A stretch of DNA of 64,000 bases from Paenibacillus sp. DMB20 (lineage in GTDB: Bacteria; Bacillota; Bacilli; Paenibacillales; Paenibacillaceae), in assembly GCF_000987955.1 (NCBI RefSeq), contig NZ_LAZU01000028.1, forward strand, positions 62,001-126,000, written 5' to 3'. The notes below the pieces were generated by a model. That model searched no databases and was not told where the DNA came from. It saw only the letters and a program-made list of their open reading frames with translations. Positions 18,120-27,451 of this stretch are shown piece after piece. The translations under genes and the position numbers were made by a program. How positions within the stretch are numbered: the stretch's first letter is position 1; the number at the start of each line of letters is the position of its first letter.

Positions 18120-18986
18120 ATGGCTACGTTTAAAGATTTCCGTAACAATGTCAAGCCGAACTGGTGTCCCGGCTGCGGCGATTTCTCCATACAGGCCGCC
18201 ATTCAGAGGGCTGCGGCTAACTGCGGGCTTGAGCCCGAAGAACTTGCGGTCATTTCCGGAATCGGATGCTCGGGGCGGATTTCGGGCTATATCCATGCCT
18301 ACGGCTTGCACGGGATTCATGGACGGGCGCTGCCGATCGCCCAAGGGGTCAAACTGGCGAACCGGGATCTGACGGTTATCGCATCCGGCGGTGACGGTGA
18401 CGGTTTTGCCATCGGCATGGGTCATACGATTCATGCGATCCGCAGAAACATCAACATTACGTATGTCGTCATGGATAACCAGATTTACGGTCTGACCAAA
18501 GGACAAACCTCTCCCCGAAGCGCGGAAGGCTTTGTCACCAAGAGCACGCCGGAAGGCTCCATCGAGTCCACGCTATCGCCGCTCGAATTGGCCTTGTCCG
18601 CCGGGGCTACGTTCGTAGCGCAATCATTCTCCAGCGACATTAAACAGTTAACGGCATTAATTGAAGAGGGCATTAAGCATGAAGGCTTCTCGATCATTAA
18701 CGTGTTCAGTCCGTGCGTTACCTTCAACAAAGTGAACACGTATGAATGGTTTAAAGAAAACATCGTCAATCTGGACAGCTTCCCGGACTATGATCCTTCG
18801 AACCGGATTCTGGCGATGACGAAGCTGATGGAAACAGGCGGTCTTCTCACCGGACTCATTTATCAGGATAAGAGCCGGAAAAGCTACGAAAACCAGATTC
18901 CGGGCTTCCGGGAAACGCCGCTGGCGCACCAGGAGCTTCAATTAACGCCAGAACAATTTGACAATCTTGTAGCAGAATTCAAATAA
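18120..18986 (+). CDS. korB: 2-oxoacid:ferredoxin oxidoreductase, beta subunit
   Basis: 288 aa thiamine-pyrophosphate subunit. WCPGCGDFSIQAAIQ is the N-terminal cysteine motif of this group. The TPP/Mg2+ site is GGDGDGFAIGMGHTIHAIRRN...MDNQIYGLTKGQ. It starts 4 bases after the repaired korA stop, so it is translationally coupled. There is no separate ferredoxin gene nearby. A terminator follows. Confidence 0.93.
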   Translation: MATFKDFRNNVKPNWCPGCGDFSIQAAIQRAAANCGLEPEELAVISGIGCSGRISGYIHAYGLHGIHGRALPIAQGVKLANRDLTVIASGGDGDGFAIGMGHTIHAIRRNINITYVVMDNQIYGLTKGQTSPRSAEGFVTKSTPEGSIESTLSPLELALSAGATFVAQSFSSDIKQLTALIEEGIKHEGFSIINVFSPCVTFNKVNTYEWFKENIVNLDSFPDYDPSNRILAMTKLMETGGLLTGLIYQDKSRKSYENQIPGFRETPLAHQELQLTPEQFDNLVAEFK

Positions 18987-18996
18987 AGCGGCAAGA

Positions 18997-19031
18997 GGCA
19001 GGCGGAAATTCCGCGCTGCCTTTTTATTTTT
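18997..19031 (+). terminator. Terminator after korB
   Basis: GGCAGGCGGAA (18997-19007) pairs with TTCCGCGCTGCC (19009-19020), then TTTTTATTTTT. Confidence 0.88.
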
Positions 19032-19097
19032 GGGTAATAGAGAGTATAATAGTTGTTGGCATGTACAGCTATAGAGATGATACAAGGAGTGAAACAG

Positions 19098-19670
19098 ATG
19101 AGTAAAACTGTACCTGTGGGTGTGTCGGCCCGCCATATTCATTTAACGCAAGAGCATATTGAAGCATTGTTCGGACCCGGTTACCAGCTGACGGAGTTTA
19201 AGCCTTTGTCCCAGCCTGGACAATTCGCAGCGAACGAAACGGTAGCTGTGATCGGAACGAAGGGTCAATTCGATAAAGTCAGAATTTTGGGGCCTGCCCG
19301 CAAGGCGACCCAGCTTGAAATTTCCCGTACGGATTCTTTTGCGATCGGCGTGAAGGCTCCGGTGCGCGAGTCCGGTAACATCGAAGGCACGCCCGGCATT
19401 ACGATCAAAGGTCCTGCAGGCGAAGTAACCGTCGATGAAGGGGTTATCGTGGCAGCCCGCCACATTCACTTCCACACTTCCGACGCGGAGAAATGGGGCA
19501 TCAAGGACAAGGATATGCTGAAAGTGTGTCTTGGCGGCGAGCGCGGTCTCGTGCTTGAGAACGTCATTGCCCGCGTATCCGACGATTTTGCTCTTGATAT
19601 GCATATTGATACCGACGAAGCGAACGCAGCCGGGGCCAAAACCGGGGATACCGCCGAAATCGTTGGTTAA
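19098..19670 (+). CDS. pduL: Phosphate propanoyltransferase PduL-like
   Basis: 190 aa. PduL-type phosphotransacylase exchanges acyl-CoA and acyl-phosphate. The two zinc-site motifs SARHIHLT (near N-terminus) and VAARHIHF (mid) are both present. The start is ATG 19098 behind AAGGAGTG. No microcompartment shell genes are nearby and no encapsulation peptide is visible, so it is likely a free enzyme acting as a phosphotransacetylase. Monocistronic. Confidence 0.9.
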   Translation: MSKTVPVGVSARHIHLTQEHIEALFGPGYQLTEFKPLSQPGQFAANETVAVIGTKGQFDKVRILGPARKATQLEISRTDSFAIGVKAPVRESGNIEGTPGITIKGPAGEVTVDEGVIVAARHIHFHTSDAEKWGIKDKDMLKVCLGGERGLVLENVIARVSDDFALDMHIDTDEANAAGAKTGDTAEIVG

Positions 19671-19690
19671 TATTTGATTTTTTGCCAATC

Positions 19691-19740
19691 AAACGGCTGG
19701 TTTTGCAGCGGCTTCCGCTGCAGAGCCGGCCGTTTTTTTT
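19691..19740 (+). terminator. Terminator after pduL
   Basis: AAACGGC and GCCGTTT flank an inner GCAGCGG / CCGCTGC stem, followed by eight T. Confidence 0.9.
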
Positions 19741-19853
19741 AGATATAAGAAAGTTAAGCTTCGAAAGACGCCGCTTCCTTATATCGCAAGAAAAACTTCC
19801 GCTAAATGCGGTCTGTCTTCTGGGTAAGTACGTCGATAGACGTTTTTTCTTTT
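19741..19853 (+). repeat. Structured intergenic repeat, copy 1
   Basis: GATATAAG (19742-19749) pairs with CTTATATC (19778-19785), with an inner AAGC/GCTT. Then comes a conserved block starting CGCAAGAAAAACTTCCG. It contains a CCGC-TAAAT-GCGG hairpin and ends with ACGTC-GATA-GACGT followed by a T-rich tail, a terminator shape. The 3' ~70 bases are nearly identical to copy 2 at 25366, while the first stem differs in sequence but not in pairing. Family not recognised. Confidence 0.75.
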
Positions 19854-20071
19854 CATCATACCCTAGTGAAACGGCCCGGTCCCTTTGCAAAGGGCGACGG
19901 AGTCGTTTCTGTTTGTTTTTGCGGAACATGCCGAGCCTGGCGGAAGAGGGTAAACGAGGGCCGCGGCAGTAGATTAGGATGGAAGATCGTGATATAATCA
20001 GAGACAGTGCCTAAGGTGCCAAAGTGGCAACAAACTGAGATTTTAACGGATTTTAAGGAGTGACCAAGTCA

Positions 20072-21631
20072 ATGTCCAAGGAACAGAAGGACTACTCCAA
20101 ATATTTTGATTTTTCGGACGCCAAGGTGTTGTCGGAGGACGAGAACGGCAAGAGAATCCGCATCCGCGGCAGGGAGATCAATATTTTATCGGAGCCTAAT
20201 CATAGACAGGAAAAGCAGCGCGGCAAACAGGACGTTCAGGTATTGTACGATACCTCGATCCCCGAAGAATTCAAAACGATAGGGGCAGGAAAGTTCTACC
20301 TCGTATATACCTTCGGGTGCCAGATGAACGAGCATGATTCGGAGACGATCAAAGGCCTTCTGGAGCAGATGGGTTACCGTGCGACCGAAGAACGCAAGGA
20401 AGCGGACATCATCCTGCTGAACACCTGCGCCATTCGCGAGAATGCGGAAGATAAAGTATTCGGCGAGCTCGGGCATTTGAAACATTTGAAGATCGAAAAG
20501 CCTGATATGCTGCTTGGCGTATGCGGCTGCATGGCGCAGGAAGAAGGCGTGGTGAAGCGTATTTTGCAAAAGCACGGCTTTGTGGATCTCGTCTTCGGCA
20601 CGCATAACATCCACCGCCTTCCGCATCTGATACAAGAAGCGCTGTTCAGCAAGGAAATGGTCGTGGAGGTATGGTCGAAGGAAGGCGACATCGTCGAGAA
20701 CCTCCCGAAAAAGCGGGAAGGTCTTCGCGGCTGGGTCAATATTATGTACGGCTGCGACAAATTCTGCACCTACTGCATCGTTCCGTATACCCGGGGCAAG
20801 GAGCGCAGCCGCCGTCCGGAAGACGTGATCGCGGAGGTAAGGGAGCTGGCTCGTCAGGGCTTTAAGGAAATCACGCTGCTCGGTCAAAACGTGAACGCCT
20901 ACGGGAAGGATTTTACCGACATGAACTACAGCTTCGGCGATTTGATGGATGACATCCACAAAATCGATATTCCCCGCGTTCGGTTTACGACCTCGCACCC
21001 GCGTGATTTTGACGACCGGCTGATCAAGGTGCTGGCGAAAGGCGGTAATCTGGTAGAGCATATTCACCTTCCGGTTCAGTCCGGCAGCAGCCAAATCTTG
21101 AAAAAGATGAGCCGCAAATATACCCGCGAGTCCTATCTGGAACTGGTGCGCAAAATCAAGCAGGCGATTCCGGACGTGGTTCTTACGACGGATATTATCG
21201 TAGGATTCCCGGGCGAGACGGATGAACAATTTGAAGAAACCCTGTCGCTGGTCCGTGAAGTCGGTTACGACTCCGCTTATACGTTCATCTACTCCCCGCG
21301 TGAAGGCACGCCTGCCGCGGTAATGGAAGACAACGTTCCGATGGAAGTGAAGAGCGAGCGTCTGCAGCGCCTGAACGCGGCCATCAACGAGCATAGCCGG
21401 AAAAGCAACGACCGTCTCCTCGGCGCAACCGTGGAGGTGCTTGTCGAAGGCGTCAGCAAAAACAAGGAGCATGTCCTGTCAGGCCGGACCCGGACGAATA
21501 AGCTGGTTCACTTTGAAGGCACGCCCGATCTGATCGGCAGCTTTGTTCATGTTCGGATTACCGATCCGATGACCTGGTATATTAAAGGGGAAATCGTACC
21601 CGAGCCCGTTTCGGCAACGGATGCCGTATAA
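20072..21631 (+). CDS. miaB: tRNA-2-methylthio-N6-isopentenyladenosine synthase
   Basis: 519 aa radical SAM methylthiotransferase that modifies A37 of tRNAs reading UNN codons. It has the N-terminal UPF0004 domain ([25 protein letters not shown]), the radical SAM triad [15 protein letters not shown], and a C-terminal TRAM domain ([16 protein letters not shown]). The ATG at 20072 is 11 bases after AAGGAG; a GTG at 20060 overlaps that site. The N-terminal extension of about 65 residues is typical for Bacillales. Confidence 0.95.
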   Translation: MSKEQKDYSKYFDFSDAKVLSEDENGKRIRIRGREINILSEPNHRQEKQRGKQDVQVLYDTSIPEEFKTIGAGKFYLVYTFGCQMNEHDSETIKGLLEQMGYRATEERKEADIILLNTCAIRENAEDKVFGELGHLKHLKIEKPDMLLGVCGCMAQEEGVVKRILQKHGFVDLVFGTHNIHRLPHLIQEALFSKEMVVEVWSKEGDIVENLPKKREGLRGWVNIMYGCDKFCTYCIVPYTRGKERSRRPEDVIAEVRELARQGFKEITLLGQNVNAYGKDFTDMNYSFGDLMDDIHKIDIPRVRFTTSHPRDFDDRLIKVLAKGGNLVEHIHLPVQSGSSQILKKMSRKYTRESYLELVRKIKQAIPDVVLTTDIIVGFPGETDEQFEETLSLVREVGYDSAYTFIYSPREGTPAAVMEDNVPMEVKSERLQRLNAAINEHSRKSNDRLLGATVEVLVEGVSKNKEHVLSGRTRTNKLVHFEGTPDLIGSFVHVRITDPMTWYIKGEIVPEPVSATDAV

Positions 21632-21684
21632 AGCTATATCATAAGATGGTTCGATGAACCAGACAAAGAATGGGAGCGATGAAC

Positions 21685-22131
21685 GTGGCACAGGAACAGC
21701 GTGTAAATAAATACGGAATGCCGACATACAATACGCGGGATTTGATCATTCGCGAGGATATCATGGCCAAAGCCGAGGAACTGGCCAATCTGATCTCCAC
21801 CAGCGAGGAAGTAAAAATGTTTCAGCAGGCGGAAGAAAAAATCCGCAATCATGAACGCGTTCAGGAATTGATTAAGACCATTAAGAAAAAGCAAAAGGAA
21901 ATCGTCGCTTTTGAAACGTTTCAGAACAAAGAGATGGTTGCCAAAATCGAACGCGAGATCGAAGAGCTTCAAGATGAGATTGACGGCATTCCGTTGGTTG
22001 TTGAATTTCAACAGAGCCAAAGCGATATCAATTATCTGCTGCAGCTGGTCGTATCGGTGATCCACGATACCGTTTCCCAAAAGGTAAACGTTGAGACCGG
22101 CAAAGACACGCCGCCGAGCAGCTGCGGTTAA
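21685..22131 (+). CDS. ymcA: YmcA, YlbF/YmcA family regulator
   Basis: About 148 aa, all-helical Com_YlbF domain (residues ~25-130) with a C-terminal cysteine (PPSSCG). In Bacillus, YmcA, YlbF and YaaT form an Fe-S complex that supports RNase Y processing, competence, biofilm and sporulation, so it links functionally to rny in this window. GTG 21685 is 8 bases after GGGAG; ATG 21670/21679 are alternatives. The miaB-ymcA order is conserved. Confidence 0.88.
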   Translation: MAQEQRVNKYGMPTYNTRDLIIREDIMAKAEELANLISTSEEVKMFQQAEEKIRNHERVQELIKTIKKKQKEIVAFETFQNKEMVAKIEREIEELQDEIDGIPLVVEFQQSQSDINYLLQLVVSVIHDTVSQKVNVETGKDTPPSSCG

Positions 22132-22136
22132 GAAGA

Positions 22137-22165
22137 GGGTGCGGAATCTTTCCGCGCCTTTTCTT
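22137..22165 (+). terminator. Terminator after ymcA
   Basis: GGGTGCGGAA (22137-22146) pairs with TTCCGCGCC (22150-22158), then TTTTCTTT. Confidence 0.8.
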
Positions 22166-22242
22166 TGAATATAAAAAAGTAAAAATACGATGGCCCGTAT
22201 TGGGGAATAGTAGCAGCTGAATGGGCTGCCGATAGGAAAACC

Positions 22243-22294
22243 TTGACATCACACATAAATATGTCATAATGATATTATCAAAACGAATGATAAT
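22243..22294 (+). promoter_or_regulatory. Promoter and 21-base operator of the Nudix regulator
   Basis: TTGACA (22243-22248), 16-base spacer, CATAAT (22265-22270). ATTATCA (22274-22280) and TGATAAT (22288-22294) are perfect inverted arms 7 bases apart, placed over the transcription start, as expected for autorepression. Confidence 0.6.
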
Positions 22295-22305
22295 GGTGAT
22301 GAAAA

Positions 22306-23080
22306 ATGAGTGATCATACGCAAAAACCGGTCGAAAAACGGCAAAAAATACAGAACGCCGGATGGCGTTCCCGCGGATATCGTCATGTTTACGTTAACCA
22401 AGCGGGAGAGAAAAACGGTCACCAAGACGCTGCCGATCCGGGAGTTGAAGGTGATGCTGATTCGGCGCAGATCCTGGCCGTATGCAGGCATGTGGGCACT
22501 TCCGGGGGGCTTTTGCCGGGAGAACGAATCCATTTATGATGCGGCTAAACGGGAACTGAAAGAGGAGACCGGCGTAGACGGAGGACACCTGGAATACCTG
22601 GGGGTTTACAGCGCCCCGGGACGCGATCCCCGCGGCTGGATTATAAGCAATGCTTTTTATGCCCTGGTAGAGGAATGGATGCTGGAGCATAGGCAGGCTG
22701 CCGACGATGCGGAGGAAGTGGGCCTGTTCACGATTCAAGAGGCGCTGGAGAAGCTGGAGCTGGCTTTTGATCACCGGGACATTATCATGGATGCCTACCG
22801 GAAGATTCAGCATCAAATGCTGCAGACGACCATTGCCAAGCAGTTTTTGCCTGAGCATTTTACGCTTAGCGAGCTGTATCAGGTCATTCAAACGGTCGTT
22901 CCGGAATTTAAGGAGCCCAACTTTATCCGCAAAATCACTTCGACACGAAGCCGGCGGGGCATATTGGAGGAAGCCCGGGATGAGAACGGCAAGCCGCTGA
23001 GCTCGAACCAGTACTCGCAGCGTCCTGCGCAATTGTACCGGTTTACGGACCATATTCCGCTGCTTTCCATCTATACTTAG
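22306..23080 (+). pseudogene. NrtR-like Nudix transcriptional regulator, frameshifted near its start
   Basis: Nudix domain (PGGFCRENESIYDAAKRELK...EETG) joined to a C-terminal winged helix (TLSELYQVIQTVVPEF...FIRKI), the NrtR layout. NrtR proteins sense ADP-ribose and control NAD genes. The neighbours pncA and pncB support this. The expected start is ATG 22306 (MSDHTQKPVEKRQ). An A6 run at 22343-22348 shifts it; with five A it runs into KYRTPDGVPADIVMFTL and gives 257 aa. A GTG at 22310 keeps the later frame open but yields an unlikely N-terminus. Confidence 0.82.
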
Positions 23081-23177
23081 GGCGGCAGTCAAACGATCGA
23101 TTTTTATCTTTGGTTTTTTTGTGCGGAAGCAGCGCAATCTTTTTTTGTAAATCCATCGTATAAGGAGTGTGTACAAG

Positions 23178-23717
23178 ATGAAAGCGCTCATTGTTATCGA
23201 TTTTACGAATGATTTCGTGGATGGAAAGCTTCCCGTCGGCGAACCGGCCGTAGCGATTCAGCATACGGTGGCAGCGCTGACGAAGTCGTATGCGGACAGG
23301 GGAGACTTTGTCGTCATGGCCGTGGATTTGCATGAGGAGAACGATTCTTTACACCCGGAAACCAATCTTTTTCCGCCGCATAATATCCGGGGGACGAAGG
23401 GCAGAGAGCTTTACGGGGAGCTCGCCGCGGTATACGAGGACCGTAAAGACGTAATTTATTGGATGGATAAGACGCGTTACAGCGCGTTTTGCGGCACGGA
23501 CCTCGAGGTTAAGCTCCGGGAACGGGGAATCACGGAAGTGGCCCTGATCGGCGTATGTACGGACATATGCGTGCTCCACACGGCTGTGGATGCATACAAC
23601 CGCGGGTATTCCATCAAAATTTACGAAGATGCCGTGGCCAGCTTTAACGCGGACGGACACCGTTGGGCGCTCGGCCATTTCAAAGGGAGCCTGGGAGCGG
23701 CTGTCGTACGGAGTTAA
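23178..23717 (+). CDS. pncA: Nicotinamidase
   Basis: 179 aa isochorismatase-fold hydrolase converting nicotinamide to nicotinate. Catalytic triad: Asp in VIDFTNDFV, Lys in MDKTRYSAF, Cys in GVCTDICVLHTAVDAY. ATG 23178 is 10 bases after AAGGAG; the GTG at 23169 is too close. It works with pncB downstream in NAD salvage. Confidence 0.93.
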   Translation: MKALIVIDFTNDFVDGKLPVGEPAVAIQHTVAALTKSYADRGDFVVMAVDLHEENDSLHPETNLFPPHNIRGTKGRELYGELAAVYEDRKDVIYWMDKTRYSAFCGTDLEVKLRERGITEVALIGVCTDICVLHTAVDAYNRGYSIKIYEDAVASFNADGHRWALGHFKGSLGAAVVRS

Positions 23718-23815
23718 CAACGAAAACGGCCCGTCGACCTTGGTAAAGGACGATGGCGTCAGCTGCGAGAAGGTTATCCGGCTGCTTCGCCGGATGCATG
23801 AAGGAGGAGCTTGAG

Positions 23816-25282
23816 ATGACAGCAGGATTGGCTTTACATACGGACAAATACCAAATCAATATGATGTATGCCCACTGGATTAACGGCTCGCACCGTACGA
23901 GAGCGGTGTTCGAAGCTTATTTCCGGAAGCTGCCTTTCGGGAACGGCTACGCTGTTTTTGCGGGGCTGGAGAGAATCGTTCACTACATTAAGGATCTTCG
24001 ATTCACAGCTGACGACATCCAGTACTTGGCCAAACAGGAAGAGGCATATGATCCGGCTTTTTTGGAAGAACTCAGCCAGTTTCGCTTTAAGGGCTCGATC
24101 CATTCGATGAAGGAAGGGGCGCTCGTCTTTCCGAATGAACCCTTGATCCGGGTAGAGGGAACGATATTCGAAACCCAGCTGGTGGAAACCGCGATTCTTA
24201 ATTTCATGAATTTTCAAACTTTGATAGCCACCAAGGCTTCCCGGATCCGGCAGGTAGCGGGAAAAGATATTTTGCTTGAATTCGGTACCCGACGCGCCCA
24301 GGAGGCGGATGCCGCGGTGTGGGGAGCAAGAGCGGCGTACATCGCCGGCTTTCACGCAACCTCCAATATGCTGGCGGGCGAGAAGTTCGGCATCCCTACG
24401 AAAGGCACGCATGCCCATTCATGGGTACAGACCTTCCGCAGCGAACAGGAAGCCTTTGATATTTTTGCGAAGGTGATGCCGGACCAGGTTACACTGCTGG
24501 TGGATACCTACGACACCCTGGAGAGCGGCGTGCCGCACGCGATTAATACGGCAAAGAAGCTGGAAGCGCAGGGTAAACGGATGAATGCGATCCGCCTTGA
24601 CAGCGGTGATCTGGCCTATTTGTCCATCCAGGCCCGCAAAATGCTGGATGAAGCGGGACTGGATTATGTCAAGATTGTCGCCTCCAACGATCTGGATGAG
24701 AATACGATTCTGGATTTGAAAGCGCAAGGCGCCCGGATCGACACCTGGGGAGTCGGAACGCAGTTGATCACGGCCGCGGACCAACCCGCTCTGGGCGGCG
24801 TCTATAAGCTGGTGGAACGGGAAGTGGACGGCGTCATGGTGCCGACGATAAAAATCTCGGCCAATCCGGAAAAAGTATCCACGCCGGGCAAAAAAGAGGT
24901 CTACCGCATTATTTCCAAGGGCAGCGGCAAAGCCATCGCCGATTATATAAGCTTTCCCGATGAAAAGATGCCTCCGGAGAACGGGAAACTGAGACTGTTT
25001 AATCCGCTTCATCCTTATATGCGCAAAAACGTCCGTAATTTCGATGCGGTCTCGATGCTTACGCCGGTATTTGAACAAGGCGAACTCGTTTATCAGCTTC
25101 CGGAACTGGAAGCCGTACGCGAATATCATAATGTCCAATTAAGCCAGTTCTGGCCGGAATATTTGCGGAAGCTGAATCCCGAGATCTACCGCGTAAACCT
25201 TAGCGAAGCGGTGTGGGAGCAGAAGCAGAAGCTGATTGCCGAATACATGGAAGAGCACCATGAGGATCAGCACGACGAATAA
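23816..25282 (+). CDS. pncB: Nicotinate phosphoribosyltransferase
   Basis: 488 aa. It joins nicotinate to PRPP to give nicotinate mononucleotide. It begins TAGLALHTDKYQINMMYAHW, with the active-site context LEFGTRRAQEADAA and GTHAHSWVQTF. ATG 23816 follows AAGGAGGAGC. It forms the NAD salvage set with pncA and the NrtR-like gene. Confidence 0.94.
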   Translation: MTAGLALHTDKYQINMMYAHWINGSHRTRAVFEAYFRKLPFGNGYAVFAGLERIVHYIKDLRFTADDIQYLAKQEEAYDPAFLEELSQFRFKGSIHSMKEGALVFPNEPLIRVEGTIFETQLVETAILNFMNFQTLIATKASRIRQVAGKDILLEFGTRRAQEADAAVWGARAAYIAGFHATSNMLAGEKFGIPTKGTHAHSWVQTFRSEQEAFDIFAKVMPDQVTLLVDTYDTLESGVPHAINTAKKLEAQGKRMNAIRLDSGDLAYLSIQARKMLDEAGLDYVKIVASNDLDENTILDLKAQGARIDTWGVGTQLITAADQPALGGVYKLVEREVDGVMVPTIKISANPEKVSTPGKKEVYRIISKGSGKAIADYISFPDEKMPPENGKLRLFNPLHPYMRKNVRNFDAVSMLTPVFEQGELVYQLPELEAVREYHNVQLSQFWPEYLRKLNPEIYRVNLSEAVWEQKQKLIAEYMEEHHEDQHDE

Positions 25283-25322
25283 TGGAATAACCGTTTCCGG
25301 GCGAAACCGCCTGAAACCAGCA

Positions 25323-25364
25323 GCCCCTTTGGTTTCCCTACGGGAAATCGAAGGGCGTTTTTTT
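25323..25364 (+). terminator. Terminator after pncB
   Basis: GCCCCTTTGGTTTCCC (25323-25338) pairs with GGGAAATCGAAGGGC (25342-25356), then seven T. Confidence 0.9.
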
Positions 25365-25365
25365 A

Positions 25366-25480
25366 TAGATATAGAATTTATAAGTTATCAGCGGAGCTGA
25401 TGGAATTCTATATCGCAAGAAAAACTTCCGATAAATGTGGTCTGTCTTCTGTGAAGTACGTCGATAGGCGTTTTTCTTAT
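25366..25480 (+). repeat. Structured intergenic repeat, copy 2
   Basis: GATATAGAATT (25368-25378) pairs with AATTCTATATC (25404-25414), with an inner ATCAGC/GCTGAT hairpin (25387-25401). Then comes the same block as copy 1 (CGCAAGAAAAACTTCCG...GTCTGTCTTCTG), ending ACGTC-GATA-GGCGT plus T tail. In the last hairpin an A-to-G change keeps pairing as T-G. The sequence of the first stem is different from copy 1 but still fully paired. Confidence 0.75.
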
Positions 25481-25630
25481 CCGAAACATTATCGATTATT
25501 TCTCGGGAAAGCGCAGAAGACGCCAAATCCCGATGTTCTCCCGGAAACTTCGACAATTAAACATTTTTAACAGCCGGGCAAAACGGATTGTTATTATGAT
25601 AGAGTAGCGATAGAAAGGGGAAGATGATGG

Positions 25631-26626
25631 ATGCAATCGACTTTTCGGGCGTTTGTGGTTCATAACGATGAGGATGGATTTCGGTCGGGTGTGGAGGCAT
25701 GCCGTATGGAACAGCTGCCTGAAGGGGAGGTCACCGTTCGGGTAAAATACAGCGGCGTAAACTACAAAGACGGTCTGGCGAGCATACCGGAGGGTAAAAT
25801 CGTCAGAAGGTACCCGTTTATCCCGGGGATTGATTTGGCAGGGACGGTAGAATGTTCCTTGCATCCTTCTTTTAAGGAGGGGGATGAGGTTATCTGCACA
25901 GGCTATGAACTGGGAGTTTCGCACGAGGGAGGATACAGTGAGTATGCCCGCGTCAAGGGAGACTGGCTGGTTCCCTTGCCTGCGGGACTGAGTCCCAAAG
26001 AGGCTATGGCAATCGGTACGGCCGGCTTTACCGCCGCATTGTCGGTAGCGGATCTTATCCGAAATGGCCTGAAGCCTGAGCATGGCCCGGTTCTGGTAAC
26101 GGGTGCAACGGGCGGCGTCGGCAGTTTTGCGGTGTCCATGTTGTCCAAGCTCGGATTTGAAGTGGCGGCAGCAACCGGTAAAGCGGAAACGCAAAGAGAG
26201 TGGCTCATGAACATCGGCGCCCAGACGGTGATTCCCCGGGAGGAAGCCGTCCCGGCGGCCAAAGGAGCGCTGTCATCCGCAAAATGGGCAGCGGTGGTCG
26301 ATCCGGTGGGAGGAACCCGGCTGTCCGGGTTGCTGAAACAAGTCAAATACGGCGGCGCGGTTGCGCTTTCCGGGTTAACCGGCGGTGCAGAATTTCCAGG
26401 AGCGGTGTATCCTTTTATCCTTCGCGGAGTTAAGCTGCTGGGCATCGATTCCGTTTATTGTCCCATGGACATCCGGCGGGAAATTTGGGGACGGCTTGCC
26501 GGGGAATGGAAGCCGGTAACGGTGCTCGATTCCGGTATCCGGGAGATTTCGTTGAACGAACTTCCCGAAACCTTCGAAAGGATTTTGAAGGGCGGTGCCG
26601 TAGGCCGTACCATCGTATCGATGTAA
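25631..26626 (+). CDS. YhdH/AcuI-type quinone oxidoreductase (acrylyl-CoA reductase family)
   Basis: 331 aa zinc-free medium-chain reductase. It has a GroES-like N-terminus (VRVKYSGVNYKDGLAS) and an NADPH-binding VTGATGGVGSFAVSMLSKLG near residue 155. It begins FRAFVVHNDEDGF, as in YhfP/YhdH proteins, which reduce acrylyl-CoA or similar. Ribosome site AAAGGGGAAG. No operon partner. Physiological substrate uncertain. Confidence 0.85.
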   Translation: MQSTFRAFVVHNDEDGFRSGVEACRMEQLPEGEVTVRVKYSGVNYKDGLASIPEGKIVRRYPFIPGIDLAGTVECSLHPSFKEGDEVICTGYELGVSHEGGYSEYARVKGDWLVPLPAGLSPKEAMAIGTAGFTAALSVADLIRNGLKPEHGPVLVTGATGGVGSFAVSMLSKLGFEVAAATGKAETQREWLMNIGAQTVIPREEAVPAAKGALSSAKWAAVVDPVGGTRLSGLLKQVKYGGAVALSGLTGGAEFPGAVYPFILRGVKLLGIDSVYCPMDIRREIWGRLAGEWKPVTVLDSGIREISLNELPETFERILKGGAVGRTIVSM

Positions 26627-26720
26627 GAGCGGGGGATCGAATAAACTGTTCCGCCGTCAGGCATGCTAATCCCAAACAAGACATGCAGCCTTTTGCATGA
26701 CAGGGAAGGATGGATGAAGC

Positions 26721-27320
26721 ATGGCAACACGGTGGATCAAAGGAATGCTGGTTGGTTTGCTCCTGACTGCCGGTATGGGCTGCAGCAAAGAAGGAGTCAA
26801 AGAAGAAGTCCAGAAATACGATATCCGTCTGCACGCCTACGAGGAAGGCAACAGAGAAGCGAAGACGGAAGGACTGGGCTTAAACGGCAGAATCCTGGAG
26901 AGGATTCAGGAATTGTTTAAGGATCAAAACGTTCGGCTGACCAACGAGACGTACACGGAAGACCAAAGCGGAACCATGGCTTACCATTACCGGATGAACG
27001 CCGATACCAATCAGCAGCTGAAACTTTTCGTTTTCAAAGATGAGCCGTCAAGAATTCATGGCATTAATGAAATGTATGGCGGCCATGGGATGATCGAAAA
27101 GGGAAACGCGAAGCACCTCGTTATCGTCGATAAGGAGGCTGCGCTCGTATACACCTCAGCCGGTGACCGGAAAGGCCAATACACCGAGCAGACCCGAAAG
27201 GTAGCGGCCGATGTGCTAAAAGAGATTCCGCGCCAATCGAACAGGGTAAACAACGTGGAAGAGAGCGGCGGGAATCCGAACGATCCATATGGAAACGATA
27301 TGTATAATAATAACGAATAA
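26721..27320 (+). CDS. Lipoprotein of unknown function
   Basis: 199 aa with a type II signal peptide: MATRWIKG, a hydrophobic stretch, then lipobox AGMGC with the acylated Cys at 21. The mature part is polar, with a C-terminal Asn/Gly-rich tail (NPNDPYGNDMYNNNE). I do not recognise the domain. It is expected on the outer face of the membrane. A bidirectional terminator follows at 27389, facing moaB on the other strand. Confidence 0.75.
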   Translation: MATRWIKGMLVGLLLTAGMGCSKEGVKEEVQKYDIRLHAYEEGNREAKTEGLGLNGRILERIQELFKDQNVRLTNETYTEDQSGTMAYHYRMNADTNQQLKLFVFKDEPSRIHGINEMYGGHGMIEKGNAKHLVIVDKEAALVYTSAGDRKGQYTEQTRKVAADVLKEIPRQSNRVNNVEESGGNPNDPYGNDMYNNNE

Positions 27321-27388
27321 CATGACAAGTCGAGGAATACCCAAGCGTGATCCATTCAATTTGTAAGATATACCCGGCAGTCCAAATC

Positions 27389-27430
27389 AAAAAAGGGCGG
27401 GAGGTTTATGATAACCCCCGGCCCTTTTTG
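27389..27430. terminator. Bidirectional terminator between lipoprotein gene and moaB
   Basis: AAAAAAGGGC... pairs with ...GCCCTTTTT, with inner GAGGTTT/AACCCC pairs. It serves both converging genes. Confidence 0.85.
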
Positions 27431-27451
27431 GCTTCTTAATAAGCTAATTGT

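Larger units (their letters stand above)
19671..20071 (+). other. Intergenic stretch pduL-miaB
   Basis: Holds the pduL terminator, repeat copy 1 (19741-19853), a GC-rich stretch with a CCCTTTGCAAAGGG palindrome near 19880, a TATAAT at 19993-19998 with a poor -35, and a TGCCA-AAG-TGGCA hairpin near 20020. No gene is seen. Confidence 0.6.
25283..25630 (+). other. Intergenic stretch pncB-quinone reductase
   Basis: Holds the pncB terminator (25323-25364), repeat copy 2 (25366-25480) and an AT-rich tail with a possible -10 (TATGAT near 25595). No gene is seen. Confidence 0.6.

Noticed and set aside
20186..21472. A 428-codon open frame on the minus strand opposite miaB
   Set aside because: It is the shadow of a conserved gene; no ribosome site, low-complexity composition, and miaB is certain.
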